A stretch of DNA of 64,000 nt from Saprospiraceae bacterium (GTDB taxonomy: Bacteria; Bacteroidota; Bacteroidia; Chitinophagales; Saprospiraceae). The position numbers and the translations under genes were made by a program. Below are positions 35,113 through 43,907 of this stretch, in pieces. The stretch is taken from NCBI GenBank assembly GCA_020628645.1, contig JAHDES010000009.1, positions 1-64,000 on the forward strand. The letters run 5' to 3'. The stretch's first letter is position 1. Each line of letters opens with the position of its first letter. The notes beneath the pieces were generated by a model. It saw nothing but the letters and a program-made list of their open reading frames with translations. It was not told where the DNA came from and did no database searches.

Positions 35113-38100
35113 ATGCCATTTCCACTTTCTATACCATTTCAAATTTTTCAATTGCGCTTCCAGTCTGGAGCTACGCTCTACATTCCCTTAAAAGATAAAA
35201 ATGTAGTACGTATTAATGATCGCCTTGCTGTATTAGCAGGAAAATATGCGGAATTATTCCAACAGAAAATCTTAAATCGAGGTAATTATGAAGAACTCCT
35301 TAATGAACGACATGAAGGCAATATTTATAAAGGAATCATTCATGTACCTATAAAAGCACACAAAGACAAAATTAGTTATCCTAATTTTGAAATTGCCTTT
35401 GATTACTATTTTTATCAAACAGAAAGAGGATATCGAGCCTTTGTTCCTAGTCTTGCTATAGAATGTTTTCATAAAGAAGAAAGCAAATTATTAGATACTA
35501 TTGAAGAAACCATCCGCCTAGAATTTACACGAAACAAACGACTAAATATGATGCAGTCGCTCGTTTCTACGATGTGGATGGAAGCAACTGAACTTAGACA
35601 AACAGATATAGACTTCCTTTTTCACACTCCTTATGAGTTAGAAAATATTCTTGAAACTGAAAAAGAACAATTACTACCCAAAATAGGTACTGCTTTGCAA
35701 TTGGATCGTTCCGCAAGTTTTGGAAGAGAAACCAAAATTCAACAACTTGCAAGTGCTATGAAGGGGAAATTTAATCGAAATGTATTATTGGTAGGAAAGT
35801 CAGGAGTTGGAAAAACTGCTTTGATTCAAGAAATTGCTTTTCGTCAAAAAGCCTTAAAAATAGATAGTACTATTTGGGAAACAACAGCTGCTGTTTTAAT
35901 CAAAGAATTAACGAAAGATACAGGCTGGCAAGATAATATGGTATATCTGTGTCGAGAATTGACCAAGCGTCAAGATTTCCTTTTTATCCGAAATTTGATG
36001 GAATTGTTTGAGGTCGGGCAATATCAAGGCAATAGCGTGAGCATGGCAGAATATCTGCTTTCCTACATCAGTCGCGGAGAAGTCAATATTCTCACAGAAT
36101 GTACTGACGAAGAATTAGCTCAAATTGAATTACGTAGCCCTAATTTTGTTACCAATTTTCAAGTCATTCGTTTGGAAGAACCTAAAAATGATTTGGAACA
36201 AATCATTCTATCAAAAGTAAATCAATTAGCAAAAACCAAAAAAATAGCGATAGAAGCAGAAGCCGTACGAGAAACCCTTCGATTAAATCGACGATTTACC
36301 CCTTATTCTGGTTTTCCAGGTAAACCCATTCAGTTTCTACAAAATATTTTGTCCAATTATGGCGAAAAAGAAGCCTCTTCTACCATCAAAATAGATCGTC
36401 AACACATCATCAATCATTTTTGTGAAGAAACGGGTATTCCCAACTTTGTTGTTGATCCAAACATTCCAATGGATTTAGCTAAAATTAAAAAAGATTTTAA
36501 ACAACAGCTTTTTGGGCAAGATAAAGCAGTAGATGCCTTAGTGCAATTATTAGCTGCAGTCAAAACTGCCATGACACGTACAGGGAAACCTATTGCTTCA
36601 TTTCTCTTTGTAGGTCCAACAGGAGTAGGTAAAACTGAATTAGCCAAAATTCTCGCTCATTTCATGTTTGGAAGCCGTGATCGAATGGTTCGTTTTGATA
36701 TGAGTGAATATTCTGATCCCTATGCCGTGATGCGATTAATTGGGGATGGACGAACAGAAGGTCGTTTGACAGCAGCTATTCGAAGAGAACCCTTCTCTGT
36801 TTTGTTGTTTGATGAAATCGAAAAAGCTAGTCCCAATTTTTATGATTTATTATTACAATTATTGAGTGAAGGTCGCCTGACAGATGACAAAGGAAAATTG
36901 GTTAATTTTTGTAGTAGTATTATCATTATGACGTCTAATATTGGTGCTTCTAAAATGCAGCAAAATCCAATGGGCTTGCATCGAAACAACTCCAATGAAA
37001 CAATTGAAACTCATTTTTTAACAGCAGCACAAAAGCACTTTAGACCAGAATTATTTAACCGAATTGATAAAATAATTCCATTTCATCCTCTAGATTTAAA
37101 AAGCATTCGTCATGTAGTAGATCGAGAAATAACCTTATTCCGTAAACGGGAAGGAGTAAAATTTCGTAAGATGGATTTGCAAATAGATGATGAATGTTTA
37201 GCCTATCTAGGAAAAAAAGGATTTGACCCAAAATATGGGGCTCGTTATTTACAACGTGCTATCAGAGAAGAACTTGTTATCCCTTTAGCACATGCTCTAA
37301 ATACTGAAGATATTGACGATCAATTAATCGTCAAAGCTAATCTACAAGATGAAGTCATTGTCATAGAAGTAACTGCCGACCCTATGGGTTTTGATTTGTT
37401 ATTAGAAGAATTAGATAAATTAAACCTTGCTGATTTAGCTAGTGAATATCGACGCAGGTTAAATACATTTAAATCTGGACATTTTTATGTACATATTTTG
37501 AGTGACATAGATGTGCTCGAAAAAGATAAAGAACGAGAAAAAGCCAAATTTTGGAAAAAAGAGGATAAAGTAGCCCTCTATACGGCTGCTTTACAAACAA
37601 AAAAAGATGTCGATGAATTAGCGGAACAAATCGAATCGCTTGAAATGAATTTATCGCTTTCTTGTTTAGATTTAAATACCTATCTCCCTGATTGGAGTAA
37701 AGAATTGGAAATATGGACAGCTAATTTTGATCTTGCAAAACAAGCCTTCTATGCCAGAAGAAATATAGAAGGGAACACTTGTGTTTTTGCTTTGTATGGA
37801 AATGATATTAACTTCTTTTTAAAGCAATATTTGAGCATTATAAAAGAAACCGATTGGAAAATATCAGGACAGCAATTATGGTTTGACCCAGTACATTATA
37901 ATGAAACTGAAGAACGAGTAGTGGAGCAAGGTGGAGAAAAACAAACCATCAAACGCTACCGAAAAGAATATAAAAAAACAAACTTCAATCCTTTTCAAGA
38001 TTACAGCTTATCGCCTAATGCACAAGGTCATAAATGCTATGGAGTAGAACTTGAAATCAAAGGAGAAGGGGTTAGTTTATATCTTGCAGACGAGGTAGGT

Positions 38101-38361
38101 TTGCATCGTTTGGAAGATCTAGAAAACCCTATAGTTTGTTCGGTAGAATTATTTGGAAAAGAATATAAAACGCCTTCTGAAATTCACCGTAAAGAATACT
38201 TTTCTAACAAAACGATTCGTCGCAAAATTGAGGCTTCCAATACCCAAGATAGCCACTACAAAACTAACTTTGAGGTAGAACCTCATCAACTCGCTCCCGC
38301 TTTAAAAGAATTTCTAGATCAGCGTTTTAAAGAAGCCATAGATGCTGTAGTTATGGGATAA
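35113..38361 (+). CDS. Divergent ClpB-like double AAA+ ATPase with release-factor-like tail
   Basis: 1082 residues. Residues 1-220 are unlike Clp N-domains (beta-strand-rich start, then a charged helical part). D1 (about 220-440) has Walker A GKSGVGKT (228-235), but where ClpB has the Walker B Asp-Glu this protein has Arg293-Asn294 (FLFIRNL), so D1 probably cannot hydrolyse ATP. D2 (about 455-740) is intact: FGQDKAV, GPTGVGKT (501-508), FDEIEKASP (Asp567, Glu568), sensor-2 YGARYLQRAI. The tail (about 860-1015) resembles the PCRF domain of class I release factors (NDINFFLKQYLSIIKETDW, LEIKGEGVSLYLADEVGLHRLED) but lacks a GGQ hydrolase motif. A stalled-ribosome or quality-control role is an inference; an ordinary disaggregase role is the alternative. 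Confidence 0.75.
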   Translation: MPFPLSIPFQIFQLRFQSGATLYIPLKDKNVVRINDRLAVLAGKYAELFQQKILNRGNYEELLNERHEGNIYKGIIHVPIKAHKDKISYPNFEIAFDYYFYQTERGYRAFVPSLAIECFHKEESKLLDTIEETIRLEFTRNKRLNMMQSLVSTMWMEATELRQTDIDFLFHTPYELENILETEKEQLLPKIGTALQLDRSASFGRETKIQQLASAMKGKFNRNVLLVGKSGVGKTALIQEIAFRQKALKIDSTIWETTAAVLIKELTKDTGWQDNMVYLCRELTKRQDFLFIRNLMELFEVGQYQGNSVSMAEYLLSYISRGEVNILTECTDEELAQIELRSPNFVTNFQVIRLEEPKNDLEQIILSKVNQLAKTKKIAIEAEAVRETLRLNRRFTPYSGFPGKPIQFLQNILSNYGEKEASSTIKIDRQHIINHFCEETGIPNFVVDPNIPMDLAKIKKDFKQQLFGQDKAVDALVQLLAAVKTAMTRTGKPIASFLFVGPTGVGKTELAKILAHFMFGSRDRMVRFDMSEYSDPYAVMRLIGDGRTEGRLTAAIRREPFSVLLFDEIEKASPNFYDLLLQLLSEGRLTDDKGKLVNFCSSIIIMTSNIGASKMQQNPMGLHRNNSNETIETHFLTAAQKHFRPELFNRIDKIIPFHPLDLKSIRHVVDREITLFRKREGVKFRKMDLQIDDECLAYLGKKGFDPKYGARYLQRAIREELVIPLAHALNTEDIDDQLIVKANLQDEVIVIEVTADPMGFDLLLEELDKLNLADLASEYRRRLNTFKSGHFYVHILSDIDVLEKDKEREKAKFWKKEDKVALYTAALQTKKDVDELAEQIESLEMNLSLSCLDLNTYLPDWSKELEIWTANFDLAKQAFYARRNIEGNTCVFALYGNDINFFLKQYLSIIKETDWKISGQQLWFDPVHYNETEERVVEQGGEKQTIKRYRKEYKKTNFNPFQDYSLSPNAQGHKCYGVELEIKGEGVSLYLADEVGLHRLEDLENPIVCSVELFGKEYKTPSEIHRKEYFSNKTIRRKIEASNTQDSHYKTNFEVEPHQLAPALKEFLDQRFKEAIDAVVMG

Positions 38362-38396
38362 AAAAAGCTCAATCCATTAATGAATTGAGCTTTTTT
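38361..38396. terminator. Bidirectional terminator between the Clp-like and LysM genes
   Basis: AAAAAAGCTCAAT pairs with ATTGAGCTTTTTT around a 10-base loop. The A/T-runs on both sides suit both convergent genes. Confidence 0.8.
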
Positions 38397-38415
38397 AGGT
38401 AGATTTTAATTTTGA

Positions 38416-40245
38416 TTATTGCACATAAATTTTTTGAAATGGAATAATAATTTCTGCTTTATCAAAATTATTCAATGCACGTAATCTATCTACAGTTGTA
38501 TTGTATAGTTTTGCAATACTAAATAAAGTTTCATCTTCTTTTACCGTATGCGTTTTCTTTTTGTAAGAAGATAGATAATCTTTAGTACCACCTTTAGGTG
38601 TTAAAACGGCATCATACGATTTAGGAGTACTTCTAGAAGCACTAACTGTCGATTTTCTAGGAGCAGTCGTCTTACTTGCATCACAATTACAATCATTTAC
38701 CGTTAATTTCTGACCAGCAGAAATGGTATTCGACTTCATTCCATTCATGTCTTTCAATCGCTCTACAGTAAATCCATTTCTAGTCGCAATAGAATATAAA
38801 GTTTCTCCTTTCTGTACCACATGATAACAAGCATTAGTTTTTTCATAAGGGATTGGCTTGGCTAAAGGAGTGGCTGCTCCTCTTGCTGCCATCGCAGGTG
38901 CCGTAATACGTAAACGAGAACATGGCTTAATAATATTATTGCGCAATCCATTCCAAGCTTTGATTTGGTTGATGCTTATTCCATACATTTTAGAAATACG
39001 ATACAAGGTCTCACTCTTGCGAACTACATGATGATTCGCATCTCCAACAGTTCCACACTCTGATGTTCCTCGACTGGTATATTCTTCTTTTACAGGTGGC
39101 ACATAAGGCTCGTATTCTTTCTTTGGAGGAGCAGGTGCTGGTGCAGTCACAACACGAACAGGTTCTTCACGTACAATAACAGGAGTACGAGTAGGTGCTG
39201 GAGGCGTATAGGAGTTGCTCATCATTACTCCTTGTACATAGCGAATACCACCACATTCTTCATTGGCTAGACCACCTGTATTTCTGTTATAATATAGACT
39301 TCCACGATCTAAATCTTTATATAAATGTCCACAAACAGATATAGTGGATGAAGTATAGGTAGGAGATGTATAGCTTGGAGAAGAAGTCACCGTAGTAGAA
39401 GGATACACTGTTGTACTAGGTCTTGTTGTAGTAGTACTTGGCTTTCCACCTTCCAAAGCAGTAACCGTAGTACCCGTTGGTTTATTATTCTTAGTTTCTT
39501 TAGTTAGATATTGCACATAACCATTACATACAGCATCCATGTATTGTGCTAAAGGAATATCATTGATTTGATCCAATTGCAATACATTTGCATTAGCCTG
39601 TGCTGCATCCAAACCTGTTTTCTTTTGTACCAAACCTACATCTGGCACTAAAATAAAATCAGAGTAAGGATCATGATTTTTAGGCGGCGTACGACGGAAG
39701 CTATATTCACTAGGACAAGTTTCATCACTTCGTGAACGAAAGTATACTTTTCCTTTAGAATCTTTGGTCGCTAAATTACTTTTATTTTTGGTAGAATAGT
39801 TGTACGAAAATGAAAAATACTTATTCGCATATCCCATTTCAGCATCTGTGGTAAAGAAGTAATCTGCCGAATGAACAGCAACAATTTTATGCTTTCCTGT
39901 AGCTAATTTTTTTACTAAAAATAACTTCAAATCTTTGGAGTTAATTTTACGAGTAAAACTTTCACTAATGACTACTTCTCCACAACGTTTTACATCAGAT
40001 GGTTTGTAATCAATAATGTTGCTTCCTTCTTTTCCTACATTGAAAATGACGCGTTCATTGTCATTAATTTTAACTTGATAGGTATAATACTCCGACGAAC
40101 TCAAGCCATTAGCATCACGCTTATTTAGTTTATAAGTGTATTTATCCATACACGAAGCGTCATACATTAAATATAAATCCTTTTCGGCAGCAAATGAAGC
40201 GATACAGAAAAACAGCCCTAATAAGATAAGTGGTGTAGTTCTCAT
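38416..40245 (-). CDS. Secreted multi-LysM peptidoglycan-binding protein
   Basis: 609 residues from the ATG of MRTTPLILLG, which gives a clean signal (about 1-19, ASFAAEK); an earlier in-frame start is rejected. The N-terminal 230 residues are an unrecognised beta-rich domain with ISESFTRK and CPSEYSFRRT. The central part is S/T-rich, then P-rich with VREEPVRV. Three LysM domains follow (roughly residues 390-435, 455-500 and 565-605: VVRKSETLYRISKMYGI, VVQKGETLYSIATRNGF, TVKEDETLFSIAKLYNT), which bind peptidoglycan. It is probably a cell-wall anchoring or wall-remodelling protein. Confidence 0.85.
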   Translation of the reverse strand: MRTTPLILLGLFFCIASFAAEKDLYLMYDASCMDKYTYKLNKRDANGLSSSEYYTYQVKINDNERVIFNVGKEGSNIIDYKPSDVKRCGEVVISESFTRKINSKDLKLFLVKKLATGKHKIVAVHSADYFFTTDAEMGYANKYFSFSYNYSTKNKSNLATKDSKGKVYFRSRSDETCPSEYSFRRTPPKNHDPYSDFILVPDVGLVQKKTGLDAAQANANVLQLDQINDIPLAQYMDAVCNGYVQYLTKETKNNKPTGTTVTALEGGKPSTTTTRPSTTVYPSTTVTSSPSYTSPTYTSSTISVCGHLYKDLDRGSLYYNRNTGGLANEECGGIRYVQGVMMSNSYTPPAPTRTPVIVREEPVRVVTAPAPAPPKKEYEPYVPPVKEEYTSRGTSECGTVGDANHHVVRKSETLYRISKMYGISINQIKAWNGLRNNIIKPCSRLRITAPAMAARGAATPLAKPIPYEKTNACYHVVQKGETLYSIATRNGFTVERLKDMNGMKSNTISAGQKLTVNDCNCDASKTTAPRKSTVSASRSTPKSYDAVLTPKGGTKDYLSSYKKKTHTVKEDETLFSIAKLYNTTVDRLRALNNFDKAEIIIPFQKIYVQ

Positions 40246-40285
40246 TTTTGTCAATTGTTTTATGATAATAGTGTAGTTCAGAAAA

Positions 40286-40315
40286 GTGATGAAAGAAGAC
40301 ACTCTTCTTTATCAC
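40286..40315. repeat. Hairpin in the leader of the LysM gene
   Basis: GTGATGAAAGAAGA pairs with TCTTCTTTATCAC with one bulge. It lies about 45-70 bp before the LysM start, on the mRNA side. On the minus strand four Ts follow, so it could attenuate the transcript. Confidence 0.45.
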
Positions 40316-40336
40316 AAGTTTGTTCAAAAAAAATCC

Positions 40337-40442
40337 TTCTCATACAAATTCGTGCTCAGTTCAAAATAAATGAGTGAACGACCAAAGGAAGTAAACAAAT
40401 TTAGATTTGAATTGACTTATAGTCACGGGATTTGTCTGAGAA
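40337..40442. repeat. Miniature inverted-repeat element, copy 2
   Basis: TTCTCATACAAATTCGTG at 40337-40354 is inverted at 40424-40442 as CACGGGATTTGTCTGAGAA. The 106-bp interior, read on the minus strand, matches the copy at 55990-56093 over most of its length (shared AAGTCAATTCAAATCTAAA and TTATTTTGAACTGA). The close match of interiors as well as ends makes this a real dispersed family. Confidence 0.75.
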
Positions 40443-40771
40443 TAAAAAATATTGATCTATCAATAGGTAAAAGGATATTTCCTTCTAAATTGATAAGATC
40501 AAAATGTACTATTATCACCTCTAAGTAATGAAATCTTGAAAAAGTAAAACAGTTTTCTAGATGTTCATAGTATGTATTAAGACAAAATTATATGCGAAAG
40601 TACAAATTTGTCGCAAATCAACCCACAAAGTATAATAAAATCCTTTGAAAAGCAAGTTTACCTACTGGTATTCAACAAGATAATGGGAAATGATTCTGTT
40701 ATTTATAGACGTAGAACGGCTTAAAAAGTCTCAAATTAAACCTAAAAAATCTCTGAAACAAATAGAAAAGT
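40443..40771. other. Gene-free AT-rich leader region
   Basis: No gene seen. The minus strand contains TAATTTTG (40583-40590) with a TTTG 23 bp upstream (40614-40617), a possible promoter for the LysM gene with a leader of about 330 bases that runs through the repeat element. Confidence 0.35.
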
Positions 40772-41317
40772 TTAGAAATAACGCTCTTGCAAAACCTTTA
40801 AATGATGCAATTCATGTCCTGCAATAATATATGCAGCAGCGAGTGTCGAAAGAGGAGAATCACTTGCTGTCCCCATATTGGAATAGGCAGATTGGTCTAA
40901 ATTTTCAAACAAACTTATGGTAGCATTACGTACCATTTGATATTCATTAATGATCGAAGCAGAAGATCGAGCAGCCGCATTGGCGGCGGGTACATATTTA
41001 TTTTCATCAAAACCTGGAATGGGCGTCTTATCCCCTCTAGCGATACGTAAGGCACGGTATGCAAAAATTCGCTCCGTATCAATTAGGTGAATGACTACTT
41101 CTTTGACCGTCCATTTACCTGATTCGTAACGGTAATTCCATTGCGTGGAGTCAATATTTTGAAGAAAGTTAGTAGTTGCTTCTTGTTGCGTACGGAGCTG
41201 ATCTAAGAAATCATTTCCCTTAACTTGACCAATATACCCCTCATAATAAGGGTTGAATTCTTCAGCAGCAGGACGACGTAATGGATGCATAGGAAAATAG
41301 TTTTTTGAGCTATGCAA
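40772..41317 (-). CDS. DinB-family protein
   Basis: 181 residues. It is a four-helix bundle of the DinB/YfiT type. Metal-binding histidines lie in VVIHLIDTERIFAYRALRIAR (helix 2) and AGHELHHLKVLQERYF (C-terminal helix). Relatives include bacillithiol- and mycothiol-dependent transferases and many proteins without known activity. Since the same window contains bacillithiol genes (bshB1), a thiol-transferase role is possible but unproven. A long hairpin block lies immediately upstream. Confidence 0.85.
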   Translation of the reverse strand: MHSSKNYFPMHPLRRPAAEEFNPYYEGYIGQVKGNDFLDQLRTQQEATTNFLQNIDSTQWNYRYESGKWTVKEVVIHLIDTERIFAYRALRIARGDKTPIPGFDENKYVPAANAAARSSASIINEYQMVRNATISLFENLDQSAYSNMGTASDSPLSTLAAAYIIAGHELHHLKVLQERYF

Positions 41318-41346
41318 GTATACGACGAATGTTTGTAATTGGATAC

Positions 41347-41362
41347 AATAAGTATACTTATT
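41347..41362. promoter_or_regulatory. Perfect 16-bp palindrome upstream of the DinB gene
   Basis: AATAAGTATACTTATT is self-complementary, about 30 bp before the DinB start. It could be an operator, but being AT-rich it may be chance. Confidence 0.3.
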
Positions 41363-41376
41363 TTTATATTTATACT

Positions 41377-41481
41377 CGATAAGGGATAATTTAGTGATTT
41401 GTTAAAATTAAATTATCCCTTATCGGTATATACCGACACGGGCTAAAATAGATTTCAAAATCACTTTTTTACCCCGTGTCG
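41377..41481. repeat. Tandem pair of long hairpins
   Basis: The first hairpin has a perfect 17-bp stem (41377-41393 with 41409-41425). The second is CGACACGGG...CCCGTGTCG (41434-41442 with 41473-41481). A palindromic linker, CGGTATATACCG, joins them. The two loops share an AGTGATTT motif in opposite orientations, suggesting two diverged copies facing each other. The block lies between the DUF4199 and DinB genes; it may be a mobile or regulatory element. Confidence 0.5.
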
Positions 41482-41488
41482 TGTATAT

Positions 41489-42013
41489 TTATGCGTTGTG
41501 TGGATTCCGTTTAGTGATAACAGCACTTAGTATACCAATCGGTAAACCTGGTACGAATAACATGCTAAGTATTCCTAAAAGATACATGGATAAAGAAGGT
41601 CCATTTTCATCAAACATTTCGCTCATTTTATCAAGTGCCTCTTGAATTGCTTCCTCAGGCATTCCCATAGAACGGTACATACTTTCTGCTTGTTCTAATT
41701 GTATTTCTCCTGCTATAGCATATTGTTCTGGAAAAATCATAAGCATAATTTGACCTGCAAACATGTAGATAAGAATTGCAATAATAAAAACTGCCATGCT
41801 TTTTAAAAATGCATCGCCAAAACTCAATACACCATTATTGATTTCTCGTTCTTGTTTACAAGCGCGCAACATAAATATTAAAGGAATAATAGTAAGAGTA
41901 CCATAAGTGAATCCTGAATTAAATACAACTTCAGGTTTGAAAATGTAAAGGATTACATACAGAATGCTGAGGATACCACCAGCTAAAGCGCCATTAATTA
42001 GATTGTTTCTCAT
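41489..42013 (-). CDS. DUF4199 family membrane protein
   Basis: 174 residues with four membrane helices (about 7-24, 33-48, 68-90 and 145-165) and a soluble helical loop (residues ~100-140, GEIQLEQAESMYRSMGMPEE). This arrangement is typical of DUF4199 of Bacteroidota. The function is unknown. The gene follows the 526-residue membrane protein gene with a 20-bp gap and is probably co-transcribed with it. Confidence 0.8.
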   Translation of the reverse strand: MRNNLINGALAGGILSILYVILYIFKPEVVFNSGFTYGTLTIIPLIFMLRACKQEREINNGVLSFGDAFLKSMAVFIIAILIYMFAGQIMLMIFPEQYAIAGEIQLEQAESMYRSMGMPEEAIQEALDKMSEMFDENGPSLSMYLLGILSMLFVPGLPIGILSAVITKRNPHNA

Positions 42014-42033
42014 CGGAAATTGTTGTTTACAAA

Positions 42034-43614
42034 TTACTTGTCAATTACCCAAAAGGGTATATTTTTTGTTATTTGATTGGTTAAATCTGCACGTGATTTA
42101 TTATATCGTTGTCGAATAAATTGCAGATTATGTTCGCCTAAAGATAAGCTATCTAATGGCATGTAACAAATTAATCCTTTCCTTTTATTGTAGGGATGCG
42201 TATAAAATTTACAACTTAATTGATCGTTCATCAATTGTCCATCCACTTTTAGCTCAAATAGACTTAAATATTTATTTTTGACTTTTTTGACTTTATCAAT
42301 TTTCAAACTGTCTTTAACCGCATTCCAATACGTAATGATACTATCCCTTTTTATATCCCATTTATCCATATCTTCAAATGCTTTGCCTTTTCCTCCAGCA
42401 TCCTTACTTCCTTTTTTCATGCCATCGATAAATCTATCTTTAGCATTTTTCTTTTTTCGCTCGGCTCTTTTTTGTTTATACATGGTATCTAAAGCTATTC
42501 TTTTTTGGTCATCCGCAAAATCTAGAATGGAATCTTCTTGGATACGATGCGCTACATTTTCATTAGCAAACATACCCGTTTTATAAAAAGGAGTCATTTC
42601 ATATTTTTCCTTTAATAAATCATCATCACTATTTAAAAAAGGAATAAAAAGTTTTGCATGTGAGCCCGATAATTCCATACTTTCTAATGAGATATAATTA
42701 ACTCTGGTTTTTCGTCCGTCAAGCGATTCATCCATTAAGATTCGTTGGTCTTCATAATATACCGCACTTACTTTTTCTGGATTATTGAAAATAGGAAAGA
42801 ACGCTTTATCATGAAAATGAAATTGAGGAACAAAAAATAACAGCACCATATATGGTATAGAAAACCAAAAAAACCGTCGGGTATATTTATTATCTAAAAA
42901 ATTATACAACAAAGGACGATAAATAAAAGAAAGTGTCGCACGTGAGTAAAAGCGATAAATTAGTCCATAAATTTTTGCAACCGTCTTATTCTTTATCTGT
43001 TTGAATCCACCTAAACTGATAAAATCAATAAAGACTAAAAAGCCCAAGAGGAAAAAAACAATTGAAAAGAAAGCAACTACACCTTCATTAAATTTAAAAC
43101 TTACTAAAAGTTGGGTAAGAATTGATAATTCCGCAAAGAATAATACAACGGACAACAACAAAAAGAACAGTAGAAAAGTATAGGCAAAAATCACACTACA
43201 CAAGCGTTCTAATCGTTCAATAAATGGATCAAACTGGCCAACCTTACGATTCAAATAATCCGTAAAATATTGGGAATAATTCAAGGATTCGTAATCTATC
43301 GAACCAGATACATAGCGCAGTCCAATAGCGCCAATCCATAGACCTCTTAAAATAACATGGATTAATAAATTGAAAAAGAAGATATACCAAGAGGCAGACA
43401 GAATGAAGGTGAGTGCAGTCATTAAGTATTTTAAACTCTCATTACTAAACGTATTCTGCCTCAAGAAATCAACAATGGCGTTGATCTCTGGTCGCGCTTG
43501 CGAAATCCCAAAAAGGGCAAATCCTGCGATTAGTAATTCCAGTTGCCAGCTTTCTTGTTGGAGTTGCTCCAACCACTCGGTAAAGATGTTTTTTCGTTCT
43601 TTTTGCTGTGCCAT
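42034..43614 (-). CDS. Large membrane protein of unknown function
   Basis: 526 residues with about six membrane helices (clustered in residues ~55-260) and a cytoplasmic or periplasmic C-terminal half of about 270 residues that is charged and partly coiled (RIALDTMYKQKRAERKKKNAKDRF). It begins with charged residues MAQQKERKNIFTEWLEQLQQES. I recognise no family. It shares its transcript with the downstream DUF4199 gene, so a joint membrane role is likely. Confidence 0.65.
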   Translation of the reverse strand: MAQQKERKNIFTEWLEQLQQESWQLELLIAGFALFGISQARPEINAIVDFLRQNTFSNESLKYLMTALTFILSASWYIFFFNLLIHVILRGLWIGAIGLRYVSGSIDYESLNYSQYFTDYLNRKVGQFDPFIERLERLCSVIFAYTFLLFFLLLSVVLFFAELSILTQLLVSFKFNEGVVAFFSIVFFLLGFLVFIDFISLGGFKQIKNKTVAKIYGLIYRFYSRATLSFIYRPLLYNFLDNKYTRRFFWFSIPYMVLLFFVPQFHFHDKAFFPIFNNPEKVSAVYYEDQRILMDESLDGRKTRVNYISLESMELSGSHAKLFIPFLNSDDDLLKEKYEMTPFYKTGMFANENVAHRIQEDSILDFADDQKRIALDTMYKQKRAERKKKNAKDRFIDGMKKGSKDAGGKGKAFEDMDKWDIKRDSIITYWNAVKDSLKIDKVKKVKNKYLSLFELKVDGQLMNDQLSCKFYTHPYNKRKGLICYMPLDSLSLGEHNLQFIRQRYNKSRADLTNQITKNIPFWVIDK

Positions 43615-43734
43615 AGCTATTTAAATGATAGTTGAATTGGATCAAATGTATAGTATTTTCTGTTTTCCTACAAATCCTTCCAACTAATTCAAGCAAAAAC
43701 AAGATATACGCCTTAATCTCTTCTATAAATCATC

Positions 43735-43757
43735 ATTCTTAGATAAATTGTGTGGTA
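43735..43757. repeat. Single end of the inverted-repeat element family
   Basis: The sequence ATTCTTAGATAAATTGTGTGG matches the terminal repeat of the element at 5608-5717. A weak partner is seen near 43831-43850 (ACCATACAAAATTC), giving a decayed copy of normal length. Confidence 0.4.
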
Positions 43758-43907
43758 TAAAAAATGTGAACTTGCCTTCGCAAACAGGGACATGACGAAG
43801 GATGGGAGAATAAGATAATTATTTGACCATACAAAATTCTTTATAAGTTTCTATAATTTTGAGTTATCTTAGATTTACTTTTACCAAATGAATAAATTTT
43901 TTTCACC

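Noticed and set aside
35113-38361. ClpV of a type VI secretion system
   Set aside because: No T6SS genes are near, the N-domain is different, and the release-factor-like tail is not found in ClpV.
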